From the NCBI GenBank assembly GCA_036278935.1, contig DASUKA010000130.1, positions 1-38,731 of the forward strand: 38,731 nt of DNA, given 5' to 3'. The stretch's first letter is position 1, and each line of letters starts with the position of its first letter. The notes beneath the pieces are model-generated. The model did not search any database. It saw nothing but the letters and a program-made list of their open reading frames with translations, and was not told the origin of the DNA. Made by a program: the position numbers and the translations under genes. Positions 1 through 8,099 of the stretch are shown here, piece after piece. This stretch comes from DASSNR01 sp036278935 (GTDB lineage: Bacteria > Gemmatimonadota > Gemmatimonadetes > Gemmatimonadales > Gemmatimonadaceae).

Positions 1-831
1 GCGCTGGCCAAGCAGCATGGCGTGAAGGTGATGCCATTGGTGGTGGATGAGGGGTTCAACCAGCCGTCGCTCCGCAGGCTGCTGGCCGATACGGCCGCCC
101 GCGCTCGCGCCACACGTGCGCTGGCCACACTATGCAAGGACAACGGCTACTGGGGGATCCAGTTCGACATTGAGAACGTGAATCTGCAGGACCGCGATCT
201 GCTCACGGCGTGGTACACGGAAACGGCGAACGCGCTGCATGCGGAGGGGTGCCGGATCAGCATCGCGGTGGTGCACCGCATCGAGGAGCTGCCGGGCCCC
301 ACTGCTTACGCGCGCTTTCTCTACGAGGACTGGCGCGACGGCTACGACCTCGCCGCGCTGGGGCGAGTGGGCGATTTCATCTCGCTCATGTCGTATGACC
401 AGCACACGCGACGGACGCCGCCGGGCCCCGTTGCCGGTCTTCCGTGGATGCGCAAGACGGTGGAGTACGCGCTGCGCTTCGTTCCACCCCAGAAGCTCTC
501 GCTCGGCATTCCGCTCTGGAGCGAGCACTGGTTCACCAGCTACGATCCGAGCATTCCGGAGATGGCCCGCTCCTCGTCGGAGAGCGTGAGTTGGGCGTGG
601 GGATCAGGGCTGGCCGCGCGGCACGATGCCAAGCTCATCTGGGACCCGGTGCAGGGCGCCACGTACGCCTACTACCCGAACGGCGGCACCTACGAGTGGC
701 TCTTTCTGGACGATGTGCGAAGCTTCCGCGCGGAGGTCGCGCTGATGAAGGCGCAGCATCTACGCGGCTTCTCGGCCTGGGTGCTGGGGCCGGAGGATAC
801 GCGGATCTGGAAGACGATGAAGAAGCAGTGA
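1..831 (+). CDS. Glycoside hydrolase family 18-like protein, 5' end missing
   Basis: The frame is open from base 1, so the N-terminus lies outside the window; 276 residues are visible. It resembles the (beta/alpha)8 barrel of GH18-type enzymes (chitinases and YaaH-like peptidoglycan hydrolases). Visible residues 53-59 read IQFDIEN, matching the end of the GH18 DxxDxDxE motif, with the likely acid/base Glu at visible residue 58. Later family-like segments are ISLMSYDQH, which follows the barrel pattern with a substrate-contacting Tyr-Asp, and GFSAWVLGPED near the C-terminus. The stop codon TGA is also the first three bases of a long inverted repeat. It converges on a SusD/SusC pair, so it may belong to a glycan-utilisation locus, but the substrate (chitin, peptidoglycan or other) cannot be read from this fragment. 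The family call is good; the specific activity is uncertain. Confidence 0.8.
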   Translation, partial: ALAKQHGVKVMPLVVDEGFNQPSLRRLLADTAARARATRALATLCKDNGYWGIQFDIENVNLQDRDLLTAWYTETANALHAEGCRISIAVVHRIEELPGPTAYARFLYEDWRDGYDLAALGRVGDFISLMSYDQHTRRTPPGPVAGLPWMRKTVEYALRFVPPQKLSLGIPLWSEHWFTSYDPSIPEMARSSSESVSWAWGSGLAARHDAKLIWDPVQGATYAYYPNGGTYEWLFLDDVRSFRAEVALMKAQHLRGFSAWVLGPEDTRIWKTMKKQ

Positions 832-967
832 GTCAGTGGGTCAGGAAGGGCGGGAGAGGAGAGAGGAGAAAGGGACCGGCTCTGCGGGAGAGCCCTCACT
901 CCGAGGCATTTCCTCCTTTCTCCTCTCTCCTTTTCTCCTGTCCTGCCGTTCCTGACCCACTGACTCA
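829..967. repeat. Long imperfect inverted repeat joining two convergent stop codons
   Basis: The left arm is about 829-874 and the right arm about 912-967. Read outward-in from either side, the first 19 bases are identical (TGAGTCAGTGGGTCAGGAA), followed by a purine-rich GGAGA/GAGGAGAAAGG tract with a few mismatches and a small insertion. The TGA at each outer end is the stop codon of the flanking gene (the GH18-like gene on plus, SusD on minus). The loop holds a smaller hairpin (GGCTCT/AGAGCC). It probably acts as a bidirectional terminator or 3'-end structure, although there is no classic T-tract. Confidence 0.8.
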
Positions 968-2299
968 CCCGCACGGATGGCTCGGGTTTGTCACACACTC
1001 CGAGCGCGGGACCGGGAGGAACTCCAGTGTCGGCGTAGTGGTGAGCGCGGCGCCGAAGCGGCGCGTGTCCTCCCAGCGCAGCCCCTGCTCGAACAGCTCG
1101 TAGCGCCGCTCGTAGGCGATCTCGGCCAGCAGCTCATCCTGCGTGTCGAGCGCGCTGGCGGGAAGCGCCGGCAGGCCGGCCACCGGCTGGTCCACGCTCG
1201 AGCTGGTCTGCGTCCGTACGTCATTCACCAGCGTCGCGGCCTGCGCGTTCTGTCCGAGCCGCGTGAGCGCTTCCGCCTTGATGAGCAGCATCTCGTCGGG
1301 CAGGTAGAGGGGGAAAGGCTCCGGGTTGACGGGGTCCGAGTACTTTTTGAGCGGGAGGATTACGCTGTCGGGCGGGTTGGAAGCGAGCGGCGCGGCGCTC
1401 ACGTCCACCCAGTAGGCGGGACGCTGGTCGCCCGGCTGCGCCTCATCCACGAAGCTCTTGAGCGCGCCGACGTACGCGAGCTGGAACGCCAGGTCCTCGA
1501 TCGGATTCCGCTCGGGGATGGGGTACGAGAGCACGGAGAGCACGTTCGGATCCACGCTATCGGCCGCCGCGATCGCCTCGGCGTAGTTGCCGGCCATGAG
1601 CTGGTAGCGGGCGAGCATAGCGTTCACTGTATTCCGGAAATCGAAGCCGGCGCCGAGCAGGCGCGAGCGCGAGGCGGCGATGTCCGCATCCGTCACCTGG
1701 CCCAGATCCGTACGGGCGCTCTGGAGTAGCGCGAGCACCGTGTCGAGCACCACGGCGCGCGGTTGCAGCGCGGGCCCGGCGACGCTGATGTCGATGGGGA
1801 CGGACTGGTACTGCTGGATGAGCATGCCGAACGCCATCGCCTTGTACAGCTTGGCGAGCGCGGTGAACTGGTTGGTGAGCGCGGGACCGAAGCCCAGCGT
1901 GCCCACGTTGGCCAGCAAGGTGTTGGCGGAGCGGATGGTCTGATACGAGTTGTCCCAGGGCGATTCGATGACCAGATAGCTGTTGTCGATGTTCTGGCCG
2001 GTGAAGAGGGAGATGTACGACACGAGCGCGCGCGACCGGGTGCCCCACTCATCGGTGATCAGCGAATTGGTGACCACGTAGTCGTCGATCGAATTCGCGA
2101 ATTGTGCCTGCATTCCGACGGCCAGCGCGAACGCGCCGTCCGGCGTGGAGAGCACCTCGTTCTGCGGCGGGGAGTTGGGGTTCTCCAGGTCGAGATTGCA
2201 TCCCGCCGCCGCGAGCCCCAGACCGAGGAGCGCGACGATGCGCGCGGCGTGATGCCAATGGGGCCGTGCGGCCGCCGTCACGAGCATGAAGCGTGGCAT
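965..2299 (-). CDS. SusD/RagB-family outer-membrane lipoprotein
   Basis: This 444-residue protein would be the surface lipoprotein partner of a SusC-type TonB-dependent receptor and help capture a nutrient, typically a glycan or peptide. A signal peptide with lipobox LAAAGC puts the lipidated Cys near residue 34, followed by DLENPNSP, a common start for mature SusD proteins. The rest is alpha-helical, in the TPR-like SusD pattern. The C-terminal RRYELFEQGLRWEDTRRFG segment is typical of the RagB/SusD C-terminal region. A good ribosome site (GAGGAG, 5 nt before ATG) directly follows the SusC stop; the gap is 10 bp, so the pair is cotranscribed and probably translationally coupled. The transported substrate is unknown; the neighbouring GH18-like gene hints at an amino-sugar polymer, but that is inference. 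Confidence 0.9.
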   Translation of the reverse strand: MPRFMLVTAAARPHWHHAARIVALLGLGLAAAGCNLDLENPNSPPQNEVLSTPDGAFALAVGMQAQFANSIDDYVVTNSLITDEWGTRSRALVSYISLFTGQNIDNSYLVIESPWDNSYQTIRSANTLLANVGTLGFGPALTNQFTALAKLYKAMAFGMLIQQYQSVPIDISVAGPALQPRAVVLDTVLALLQSARTDLGQVTDADIAASRSRLLGAGFDFRNTVNAMLARYQLMAGNYAEAIAAADSVDPNVLSVLSYPIPERNPIEDLAFQLAYVGALKSFVDEAQPGDQRPAYWVDVSAAPLASNPPDSVILPLKKYSDPVNPEPFPLYLPDEMLLIKAEALTRLGQNAQAATLVNDVRTQTSSSVDQPVAGLPALPASALDTQDELLAEIAYERRYELFEQGLRWEDTRRFGAALTTTPTLEFLPVPRSECVTNPSHPCG

Positions 2300-2309
2300 G
2301 TCCGCTCCT

Positions 2310-5300
2310 CTAGTAGCTGAGGGTGAGATCGAGCGTGAACTGCCGTGGCAGCGGCGTCGTGGCGAAGTCCACGCCCCGGGCCACGGTGTTCTCGGAGAAC
2401 AGGTTGACCTCCGGATCGAGCCCGCTGTAGTTGGTCCACGTATAGAGGTTCCGGGCCGCCAGGCGCACGGTCATGCTCTGCGCCCCGAAGCGGCGGATCC
2501 ACGGCTTGTCGAACAGATACTGGAGCGCCACCTCGCGCAGCTTCACGAAGCTGCCATCCTCGATGTACTCCTCGTAAATGAGGCTGCGCCCGTTCGGGTT
2601 GAGCGTGTAGGTGAAGGGAATCGTGTCGCCGGTGAACTCGCCCTGCGTATCCTTGCCAACCCCGAACAGCTCGCTGATGCGCCGCGTGAAGTTGGCCACG
2701 TCGTTGCCGAAGCGGCCATCGAGCAGCACGCTCATTTGCAGGTGCTTGCCGAGATCGAAGCTGTTGCTGAAGGTGGCGGTGAAGTCCGGGTTCGGATCAC
2801 CGATGATCCGGTTGGCGAAGGCGGTGCTTCCATCGGGGAGCGTGACCGTGCCGCGGTACGGGAGCATCACGGTCGAATCACGGCCGTTGATCTTCACGAC
2901 GGTGGGCTTGTAGGCGATCTTCCCGTTGGCGTCGCGCGCATACACGCCGCCGTAGAAGACACCGATGGGCTGCCCTTCGATCACCGCGTTCAGATAGCCC
3001 ACCAGCAGCGTGTCGGCACTGGTGGCCAGACGCTGGATCCTGTTCCGGTTGGCCGCGTAGGTGAGCCGCGACCGCCAGGTGAAGCTCGGCCGCTCGACGT
3101 TCACCGTGTTGAGCGCGATCTCGACGCCCTTGTTGCTCAGCTCGCCGATGTTCTGGAACTGCTGCAGGAACCCGGTGCTCGGCGGGAGCGGCACGCTGAG
3201 CACGAGATCCGTCGTGCGCTTGTTGTAGTAGGTGAACTCCAACTGCGCCCGATCTTTGAACAGCCCGGCGTCGAAGCCCATCTCGTACTCACGCTGCCGC
3301 TCGGGCTTGAGCGAGTCGTTCCCCGCGGTCGTACTCGCGACGAGCCCCGGCTTGCCGCTGAAGTTGAGGTTCACGAAGTTGTTGAACTGCGAGTAGAGGC
3401 CGGGCGGCTGACCGCCTGTCTCGCCGAAGGCCGCGCGCAGCCGGAAGGAGCTGAAGACGTTCCCGATGCTCCGCTTCCAGAATGGCTCCTCCCCAAGGAC
3501 CCATGACAGCCCAGCGCGCGGGAAGAGCTGCAGCCGCTCGTCGGGACCGAACGCCGATGAGGCATCCCAGTTGAGCCCGCCGGTGAGATAGAGCCGGCCG
3601 GCAATGGCCGCCCGCTCCTCGAGGTACCACCCGACGGTGCGGAACTCCGCGATCGACTGTGATGCCGTCTGCACGGCGCCCGTCACGATGTCGGTGACCG
3701 GCGGCAGGTTCCCCGCCGCGGCCTCCACCGTCTCGTGCCAGTTGGAGGTGTAGCGAAAACCGGCGGTGCTGGTGAGCCCGAGCCCCGACATCGGCTCCAT
3801 GTCATAGGTGGCGGTGAGATCGTTGTTGAACAGCCGCGACGTGGCCGCCGGGTTTTCCACCGAACCGGTAAAGCTTGACGAGGTGGAGAATGGTGGCTGG
3901 AAGTACTTGTCCTCCTGCCGGTAGTCGTCCACCCCCGCCAGATACTTGAGGCTGAGATGTGAGAAGGGACGCGCCGTGATCGTGACATTGCCGAGGAAGC
4001 GCGCGACGGTTTCGGGCGCCTCGAACTGGTTCATGATCACGAACGGGTTCGGGCCGAGCACCGGGTTGTACGGATAGCTTCCCGTGGCCTTGTCGAAGGT
4101 CGGGTTGTAGCTGGTCGGGGTGAAGATGACGCTGGTGAGCAGTCCCTGCGTCTGCTCTCCTTCCGGCACGAAGTCGGCCTTGGACCTGATGTAATTGGCG
4201 CCGAGGGAAACCTGGAGCTTGTCGGAGAGTTGCTGCGAGAGATTCGTGCGGGCGTTCCACCGGCGATAGTCGGTGGAGCGGAGGATCCCCTGCTCCGTGT
4301 CGTATCCGCCCGAGAGATAATAGGTCGTGCCGCCGTTGCCTCCAGAGATCGAGACCTGATCGTTCGTCCCCTGCCCGGTGCGGAAGATCTGGGGCTGGAT
4401 ATCGAAGCGCTGCACCGGTGCGCCAATGGAATCGGCGCCGCCAAAGACCACATCCGCGTAGCCGGCGGTGGGCGACATGTTGAGCGCGTAGAAGTCGGGC
4501 GTCTTCTCCAGCGAATATTCCCCCTTCACGGTGACGTGCGTCTTGCCGGCGCGGCCGTGCTTGGTGAAGATCTGGATGACGCCGTTGTTCGCCCGTGATC
4601 CGTACAGTGCGGCGGCGGCGGCGCCCTTGAGTACTTCGATGTGGTCGATCTCATCCGGATCGAGATCCGCCAACCGGTTACTCAGCGCCGCATTGCCCCG
4701 CGATGCGTTGGCGCCGAGGCTCACGAGTGCGTCGGAGCTATTGTCGATGATCACGCCATCGACCACGTACAACGGCTCTGATCCACCGAGAATCGAGTTC
4801 GTGCCGCGCAGGCGGATACTCACGCCGCCACCCGGCTGTCCCGAGTTTTCGGAGATCACGGCGCCGGTAATCTTCCCCTGCAACGCCTGGTCGATGGAGG
4901 TGGCGCCGGGCGACTCGCTTACATCGGACCCAGCCACGGTCTCGACGGTATTGCCGACCACGCGGCGCTCGGCCGGCGCGCCGACACCCGAGACCACCAC
5001 CTGCCCGAGCGTCACCGCGGCCGCCCGCAGCTGAAAGTCCGCGGTGGTGGTCTGCGCCGCGGTCACGGTCACCGTGCGGCTGGTGCCTTCGTATCCCAGG
5101 CGCCGGACCGTGATGGACTGCGCGCCCGCCGGCACCGCGGTGATCTCGTAGGCGCCATCGTCGCCGCTGGTGGTGCCCAGGAGCGTGCCCGCGACGCGGA
5201 GCTGCGCATCGGCGACCGGGCGCCCGGTGGATGCATCGGTGATGCGCCCGCTCACGGTGCCGGTCTGCTGCGCGGCCACGGCGGCGGGGAGGAGGAGCAC

Positions 5301-5345
5301 GACAGCAGCGAGAAGACCCACGAACCGCTCATGGTGTGACAACAT
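2310..5345 (-). CDS. SusC/RagA-family TonB-dependent outer-membrane receptor
   Basis: The product is 1011 residues from the ATG at 5345, chosen because GGAG lies 6 nt upstream; a GTG 21 bp further out is in frame but has no better ribosome site. Order: signal peptide ending AVAAQQ, a carboxypeptidase-regulatory-like beta-sandwich (TGTVSGRITDASTGRPVADA) over the first 110 residues, a TonB plug with the SusC-type core (LYVVDGVIIDN, then DPDEIDHIEVLKGAAAAALYGSR), and a long beta-barrel ending in an aromatic-rich strand (FTLDLTLSY), as expected for BAM recognition. It would import a substrate across the outer membrane using TonB energy, with the downstream SusD-like protein as lid. The substrate is not predictable from the sequence. 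Confidence 0.95.
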   Translation of the reverse strand: MLSHHERFVGLLAAVVLLLPAAVAAQQTGTVSGRITDASTGRPVADAQLRVAGTLLGTTSGDDGAYEITAVPAGAQSITVRRLGYEGTSRTVTVTAAQTTTADFQLRAAAVTLGQVVVSGVGAPAERRVVGNTVETVAGSDVSESPGATSIDQALQGKITGAVISENSGQPGGGVSIRLRGTNSILGGSEPLYVVDGVIIDNSSDALVSLGANASRGNAALSNRLADLDPDEIDHIEVLKGAAAAALYGSRANNGVIQIFTKHGRAGKTHVTVKGEYSLEKTPDFYALNMSPTAGYADVVFGGADSIGAPVQRFDIQPQIFRTGQGTNDQVSISGGNGGTTYYLSGGYDTEQGILRSTDYRRWNARTNLSQQLSDKLQVSLGANYIRSKADFVPEGEQTQGLLTSVIFTPTSYNPTFDKATGSYPYNPVLGPNPFVIMNQFEAPETVARFLGNVTITARPFSHLSLKYLAGVDDYRQEDKYFQPPFSTSSSFTGSVENPAATSRLFNNDLTATYDMEPMSGLGLTSTAGFRYTSNWHETVEAAAGNLPPVTDIVTGAVQTASQSIAEFRTVGWYLEERAAIAGRLYLTGGLNWDASSAFGPDERLQLFPRAGLSWVLGEEPFWKRSIGNVFSSFRLRAAFGETGGQPPGLYSQFNNFVNLNFSGKPGLVASTTAGNDSLKPERQREYEMGFDAGLFKDRAQLEFTYYNKRTTDLVLSVPLPPSTGFLQQFQNIGELSNKGVEIALNTVNVERPSFTWRSRLTYAANRNRIQRLATSADTLLVGYLNAVIEGQPIGVFYGGVYARDANGKIAYKPTVVKINGRDSTVMLPYRGTVTLPDGSTAFANRIIGDPNPDFTATFSNSFDLGKHLQMSVLLDGRFGNDVANFTRRISELFGVGKDTQGEFTGDTIPFTYTLNPNGRSLIYEEYIEDGSFVKLREVALQYLFDKPWIRRFGAQSMTVRLAARNLYTWTNYSGLDPEVNLFSENTVARGVDFATTPLPRQFTLDLTLSY

Positions 5346-5404
5346 GGTGTACTCCGGAACAGGCACGTGAAAAAACGAACGGGGTTGCGCACTCTACGCC
5401 ACCC

Positions 5405-5476
5405 GCCGTTTTTCCTTTTCCCTACTCGCTACTCCCTACTTCTTTCTTCTTTCTCCTCTCTCCTTTCCGCCTCTTA
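5405..5476 (-). repeat. Purine-rich stop-codon-adjacent repeat
   Basis: On the minus (coding) strand, the EF-G-like stop TAA is followed at once by a purine-only-like tract containing GGAGAGAGGAGAAAG and GGGAGTAGCGAGTAGGG. The first block matches the arms of the 829-967 inverted repeat; the second resembles the element at 31041-31266. Only one arm is present here. It lies between the EF-G-like gene and the downstream SusC start. Confidence 0.6.
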
Positions 5477-7579
5477 CGCCTCCGCCAACGCCTCCTCCCG
5501 ACTCGCCTCGTTGATCACCTTCTGTGCGGCGTCGCCCGGCACTTCCTCATAGCCGCGGAAGCGACGCGTGAAGCTGGCGCGCCCATGCGTGAGCGAGCTG
5601 AGGTCGGTGGCGTACAGATGCAGCTCGGCGCGCGGGACGACCGCGCGCACGATCGTGCCCTTTCCCGCGCCCACCGCATCGGAGCCGAGGATCTGCCCAC
5701 GCCGCGCGGAGATGTCGCCCATCACATCCCCCAGATATTCATCCGGGGTCGTGATCTCCACGTCGTCCAGCGGCTCGAGCAACACGGGGTGGCACTTGGA
5801 GGCCACGGCCTTGAACGCCATGATGCCGGCCATCTTGAACGACATCTCGTTCGAGTCCACGGAGTGGTACGAGCCGTCGTAGCACTCCACCTTGAAGTCG
5901 ACGAGCGGATAGCCGGCAAGCACGCCGCGCGCGGCGGCTTCCTGGATGCCGTGGTCCACCGCGGGGACGTACTTGCCCGGAATGGCGCCGCCCACGATCT
6001 CGTTCTCGAACACGTATCCCTCACCGCGCGGCAGCGGCGCGAAGCGCACCCAGCAGTCGCCGAACTGGCCGCGCCCGCCCGACTGCTTCTTGTGCCGCCC
6101 CTGCCCCTCGCCGCGGCCGGTGATCGTCTCACGGTAGGGGATCTTCGGGCGCGTGAGGTCGGCCTGCACGCCGAACTTGCGTTTGAGCTTGGCCATGTTG
6201 ACCTCGAGATGCCGCTCGCCCTGGCCGGCGACGATCGTCTCGTGCGTCTCGGGATCGTAGTGCATGCTGAAGGTCGGATCTTCATCGTGCAGCCGGTGCA
6301 GCCCCTGCTGTAGCTTCTCCTCGTCGTTGCGTGAAGCGGCGTGCACGGCGAAGGTGACGAGCGGCTCGGGCAGCACGAGTGACGGCAGTCGCACCGGGTG
6401 GTCGCGCGTGGAGAGGGTGTCGCCGGTGTGCGTGTTGCGGAGCTTCGCCACGCATCCGATATCGCCCGCGTGGAGACGCGGCACTTCGGTGCGGTCCTTC
6501 CCCTGCGACACAGAGAGGTGGCCGAGTTTCTCGGGCGTGTCGCGCGTAGCGTTGTACATCTCCTGCCCATTCACCACCATGCCGGAGAAGATGCGGAAGC
6601 AGGAGACGTCGCCCACGTGCGGCTCCGACTGGGTCTTGAACACGAGCGCGCTGAAGGGCGCGTCGTCGCGCGCATGGATCTCGACGGTCGCATCGCCTTC
6701 GGCGCCCACGAACGCGTGCAGCTCTTCCATCTCGTACGCCGACGGCATGAGCTCCACGAGCTTGGTGAGCAGCGCGCGGGTGCCATAGGTGAGCTCGGCC
6801 GAGCAGCAGAAGAGCGGGAAGAGCTCGCCGCGCTTCATGCCTTCCTTCATCGCCGCGATGGCCTCGTCGCGTCCGATCTCCTCGCCCTCCAGGTAGCGCT
6901 CGAGCATCGCGTCGTCGGTGGTGGCAATGGTCTCGATGAGCTCCTGCGAGTAGCGCTCGAAGAGCGCCTGTGCCTCCGCGGGCACCTCGGTCTCGTCGTA
7001 TTCGCCGGTCTTGGTGCCGGCCTTATAGAGGTGCGTCTTTTTGGAGAAGAGGTTGACGATCGCGCGGAACTCCGCCCCTTCGCCCACCGGCACTTCCACG
7101 GGGATCACCTTGCTGGTGAGCTGTGTCTTGATCTGCTGGTACGTGCGCTCGAAGCTCGCGTTCTCCTTGTCGAGCATGGAAACGACGAAGAGCACCGGAT
7201 CGCGCCGCTCCACGGCCAGACGGAACATCTTCTCGGTGCCCACCTCGACGCCTGATGTCGCCCCGACGACCACGAGGGCGCCGTCGGCCGCGGCCAGTCC
7301 GGCCATGGCATCACCATGGAAGTCCAGGTAGCCCGGCGTGTCGATGAGGTTGATCTTGGCATCCATCCACTCGGCGACCGCGCAGCCGAGGTTGATGGAG
7401 TAGCCGCGCTCGACCTCTTCTGGAGCGAAGTCGGTGAGCGCGGTGCCATCCTTGATGGCGCCATGTCGTTTGCTCGTGCCGGAAACAAAAGCGAGCGCAT
7501 CGACCAGACTGGTCTTTCCGCTCGCTCCGTGTCCGACGACCGCCACATTGCGGATCTCCTGGCTGCTGTACTCCCGCAT
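5474..7579 (-). CDS. Elongation factor G-like translational GTPase (EF-G paralog)
   Basis: The product is 701 residues. The ATG at 7579 is chosen because AAGGAG lies 6-7 nt upstream; the frame stays open about 150 bp further but without family similarity. Domains follow EF-G order: G domain with P-loop GHGASGKT (about 16-23), switch I ending ERGYSINLG, and DTPGYLDF; then domains II-III, domain IV (HKKQSGGRGQFGDCW) and domain V. It differs from housekeeping EF-G: the NKMD specificity motif reads SMLD (about 131-134), and the switch-I Thr of RGITI is Ser. These points and the overall sequence put it in the EF-G-like (EF-G2) group rather than canonical FusA; such paralogs often have weak or specialised translocase roles. 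No str-operon neighbours (rpsL, rpsG, tuf) are present, which supports the paralog call. Confidence 0.88.
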   Translation of the reverse strand: MREYSSQEIRNVAVVGHGASGKTSLVDALAFVSGTSKRHGAIKDGTALTDFAPEEVERGYSINLGCAVAEWMDAKINLIDTPGYLDFHGDAMAGLAAADGALVVVGATSGVEVGTEKMFRLAVERRDPVLFVVSMLDKENASFERTYQQIKTQLTSKVIPVEVPVGEGAEFRAIVNLFSKKTHLYKAGTKTGEYDETEVPAEAQALFERYSQELIETIATTDDAMLERYLEGEEIGRDEAIAAMKEGMKRGELFPLFCCSAELTYGTRALLTKLVELMPSAYEMEELHAFVGAEGDATVEIHARDDAPFSALVFKTQSEPHVGDVSCFRIFSGMVVNGQEMYNATRDTPEKLGHLSVSQGKDRTEVPRLHAGDIGCVAKLRNTHTGDTLSTRDHPVRLPSLVLPEPLVTFAVHAASRNDEEKLQQGLHRLHDEDPTFSMHYDPETHETIVAGQGERHLEVNMAKLKRKFGVQADLTRPKIPYRETITGRGEGQGRHKKQSGGRGQFGDCWVRFAPLPRGEGYVFENEIVGGAIPGKYVPAVDHGIQEAAARGVLAGYPLVDFKVECYDGSYHSVDSNEMSFKMAGIMAFKAVASKCHPVLLEPLDDVEITTPDEYLGDVMGDISARRGQILGSDAVGAGKGTIVRAVVPRAELHLYATDLSSLTHGRASFTRRFRGYEEVPGDAAQKVINEASREEALAEA

Positions 7580-8099
7580 GGTGGACTCCTTAGGTGGTGC
7601 GCCAACCGCGGGCCGCGCGCGAGGTGCCGCGCGCGATGCTCGTGGTTGCTCGTGAGCGTTGGCACCGCCATGCCGCGGCGCCAACCGGGGTGCTTCCGCT
7701 ATGCTATCGTGCGAACGGCTACGAGGCAACCGCGGCCGTCCGCCACGGAAGTCGCGATGGACGGCAAGAATGGCACCGCCGCGCGGCCATCCATCCGCGC
7801 GCTGGATCTTCTGCGCGTTCGCGTGCGTTCATCGGCGGTTTGCACGTTGTGCACTGCACGCCTGGAATCAGGAGGTACCGGGTATGGATGTTGCCCCGCC
7901 GTGGGGCGCGCCGTGAAGCGAGCCTTCTCTCCGCGCGGAGGTGCCTCTATCTTTTCGCCGTCGTGATACCGCGTCGTCCATCAGTTGCCTCCGCGGTCCG
8001 TGTCGGCTCCCCATCCCGTACCTGGTGCGGTGGGAGCGTGTGGAACGCCGCACTGGCTCCCATGCAGGCACCGACCGAATCTCGAGCCGGAGATAACCC
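7580..8099. other. 520-bp region without a convincing conserved gene
   Basis: This region separates the divergent EF-G-like gene and the PHM-like lipoprotein gene. It must hold the promoters of both, but no strong TTGACA/TATAAT pair was found. It contains a short ORF with a perfect Shine-Dalgarno (listed separately), a GCCCC/GGGGC hairpin inside that ORF and a CTCCGCGCGGAG palindrome at 7929-7940 followed by a pyrimidine-rich stretch. Longer open frames here lack ribosome sites and recognisable sequence. Confidence 0.6.
7884..7916 (+). CDS. Possible 10-residue leader peptide MDVAPPWGAP
   Basis: A perfect AGGAGG (7870-7875) lies 8 nt upstream of an ATG that opens only ten codons before TGA. 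The peptide contains Pro-Pro-Trp, a motif class known to slow ribosomes without EF-P. It ends 183 bp before the PHM-like gene, with a palindrome at 7929-7940 in between, so a leader or attenuator role is conceivable. A chance ORF is equally possible; nothing beyond the ribosome site and motif supports it. Confidence 0.25.
   Translation: MDVAPPWGAP

Noticed and set aside
2286..3506. A 406-codon plus-strand open frame opposite SusC
   Set aside because: It is antisense to a conserved receptor; no recognisable domain and no promoter or ribosome site.
7929..7940. CTCCGCGCGGAG palindrome considered as an intrinsic terminator
   Set aside because: The stem would be at most four pairs with a loop, and the following tract is mixed pyrimidine rather than a run of T. 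It is kept only as part of the leader hypothesis.
7316..7966. A 216-codon plus-strand open frame entering the gene-free region
   Set aside because: Its first third is antisense to the EF-G-like P-loop domain, and the rest shows no conserved sequence or start signal.
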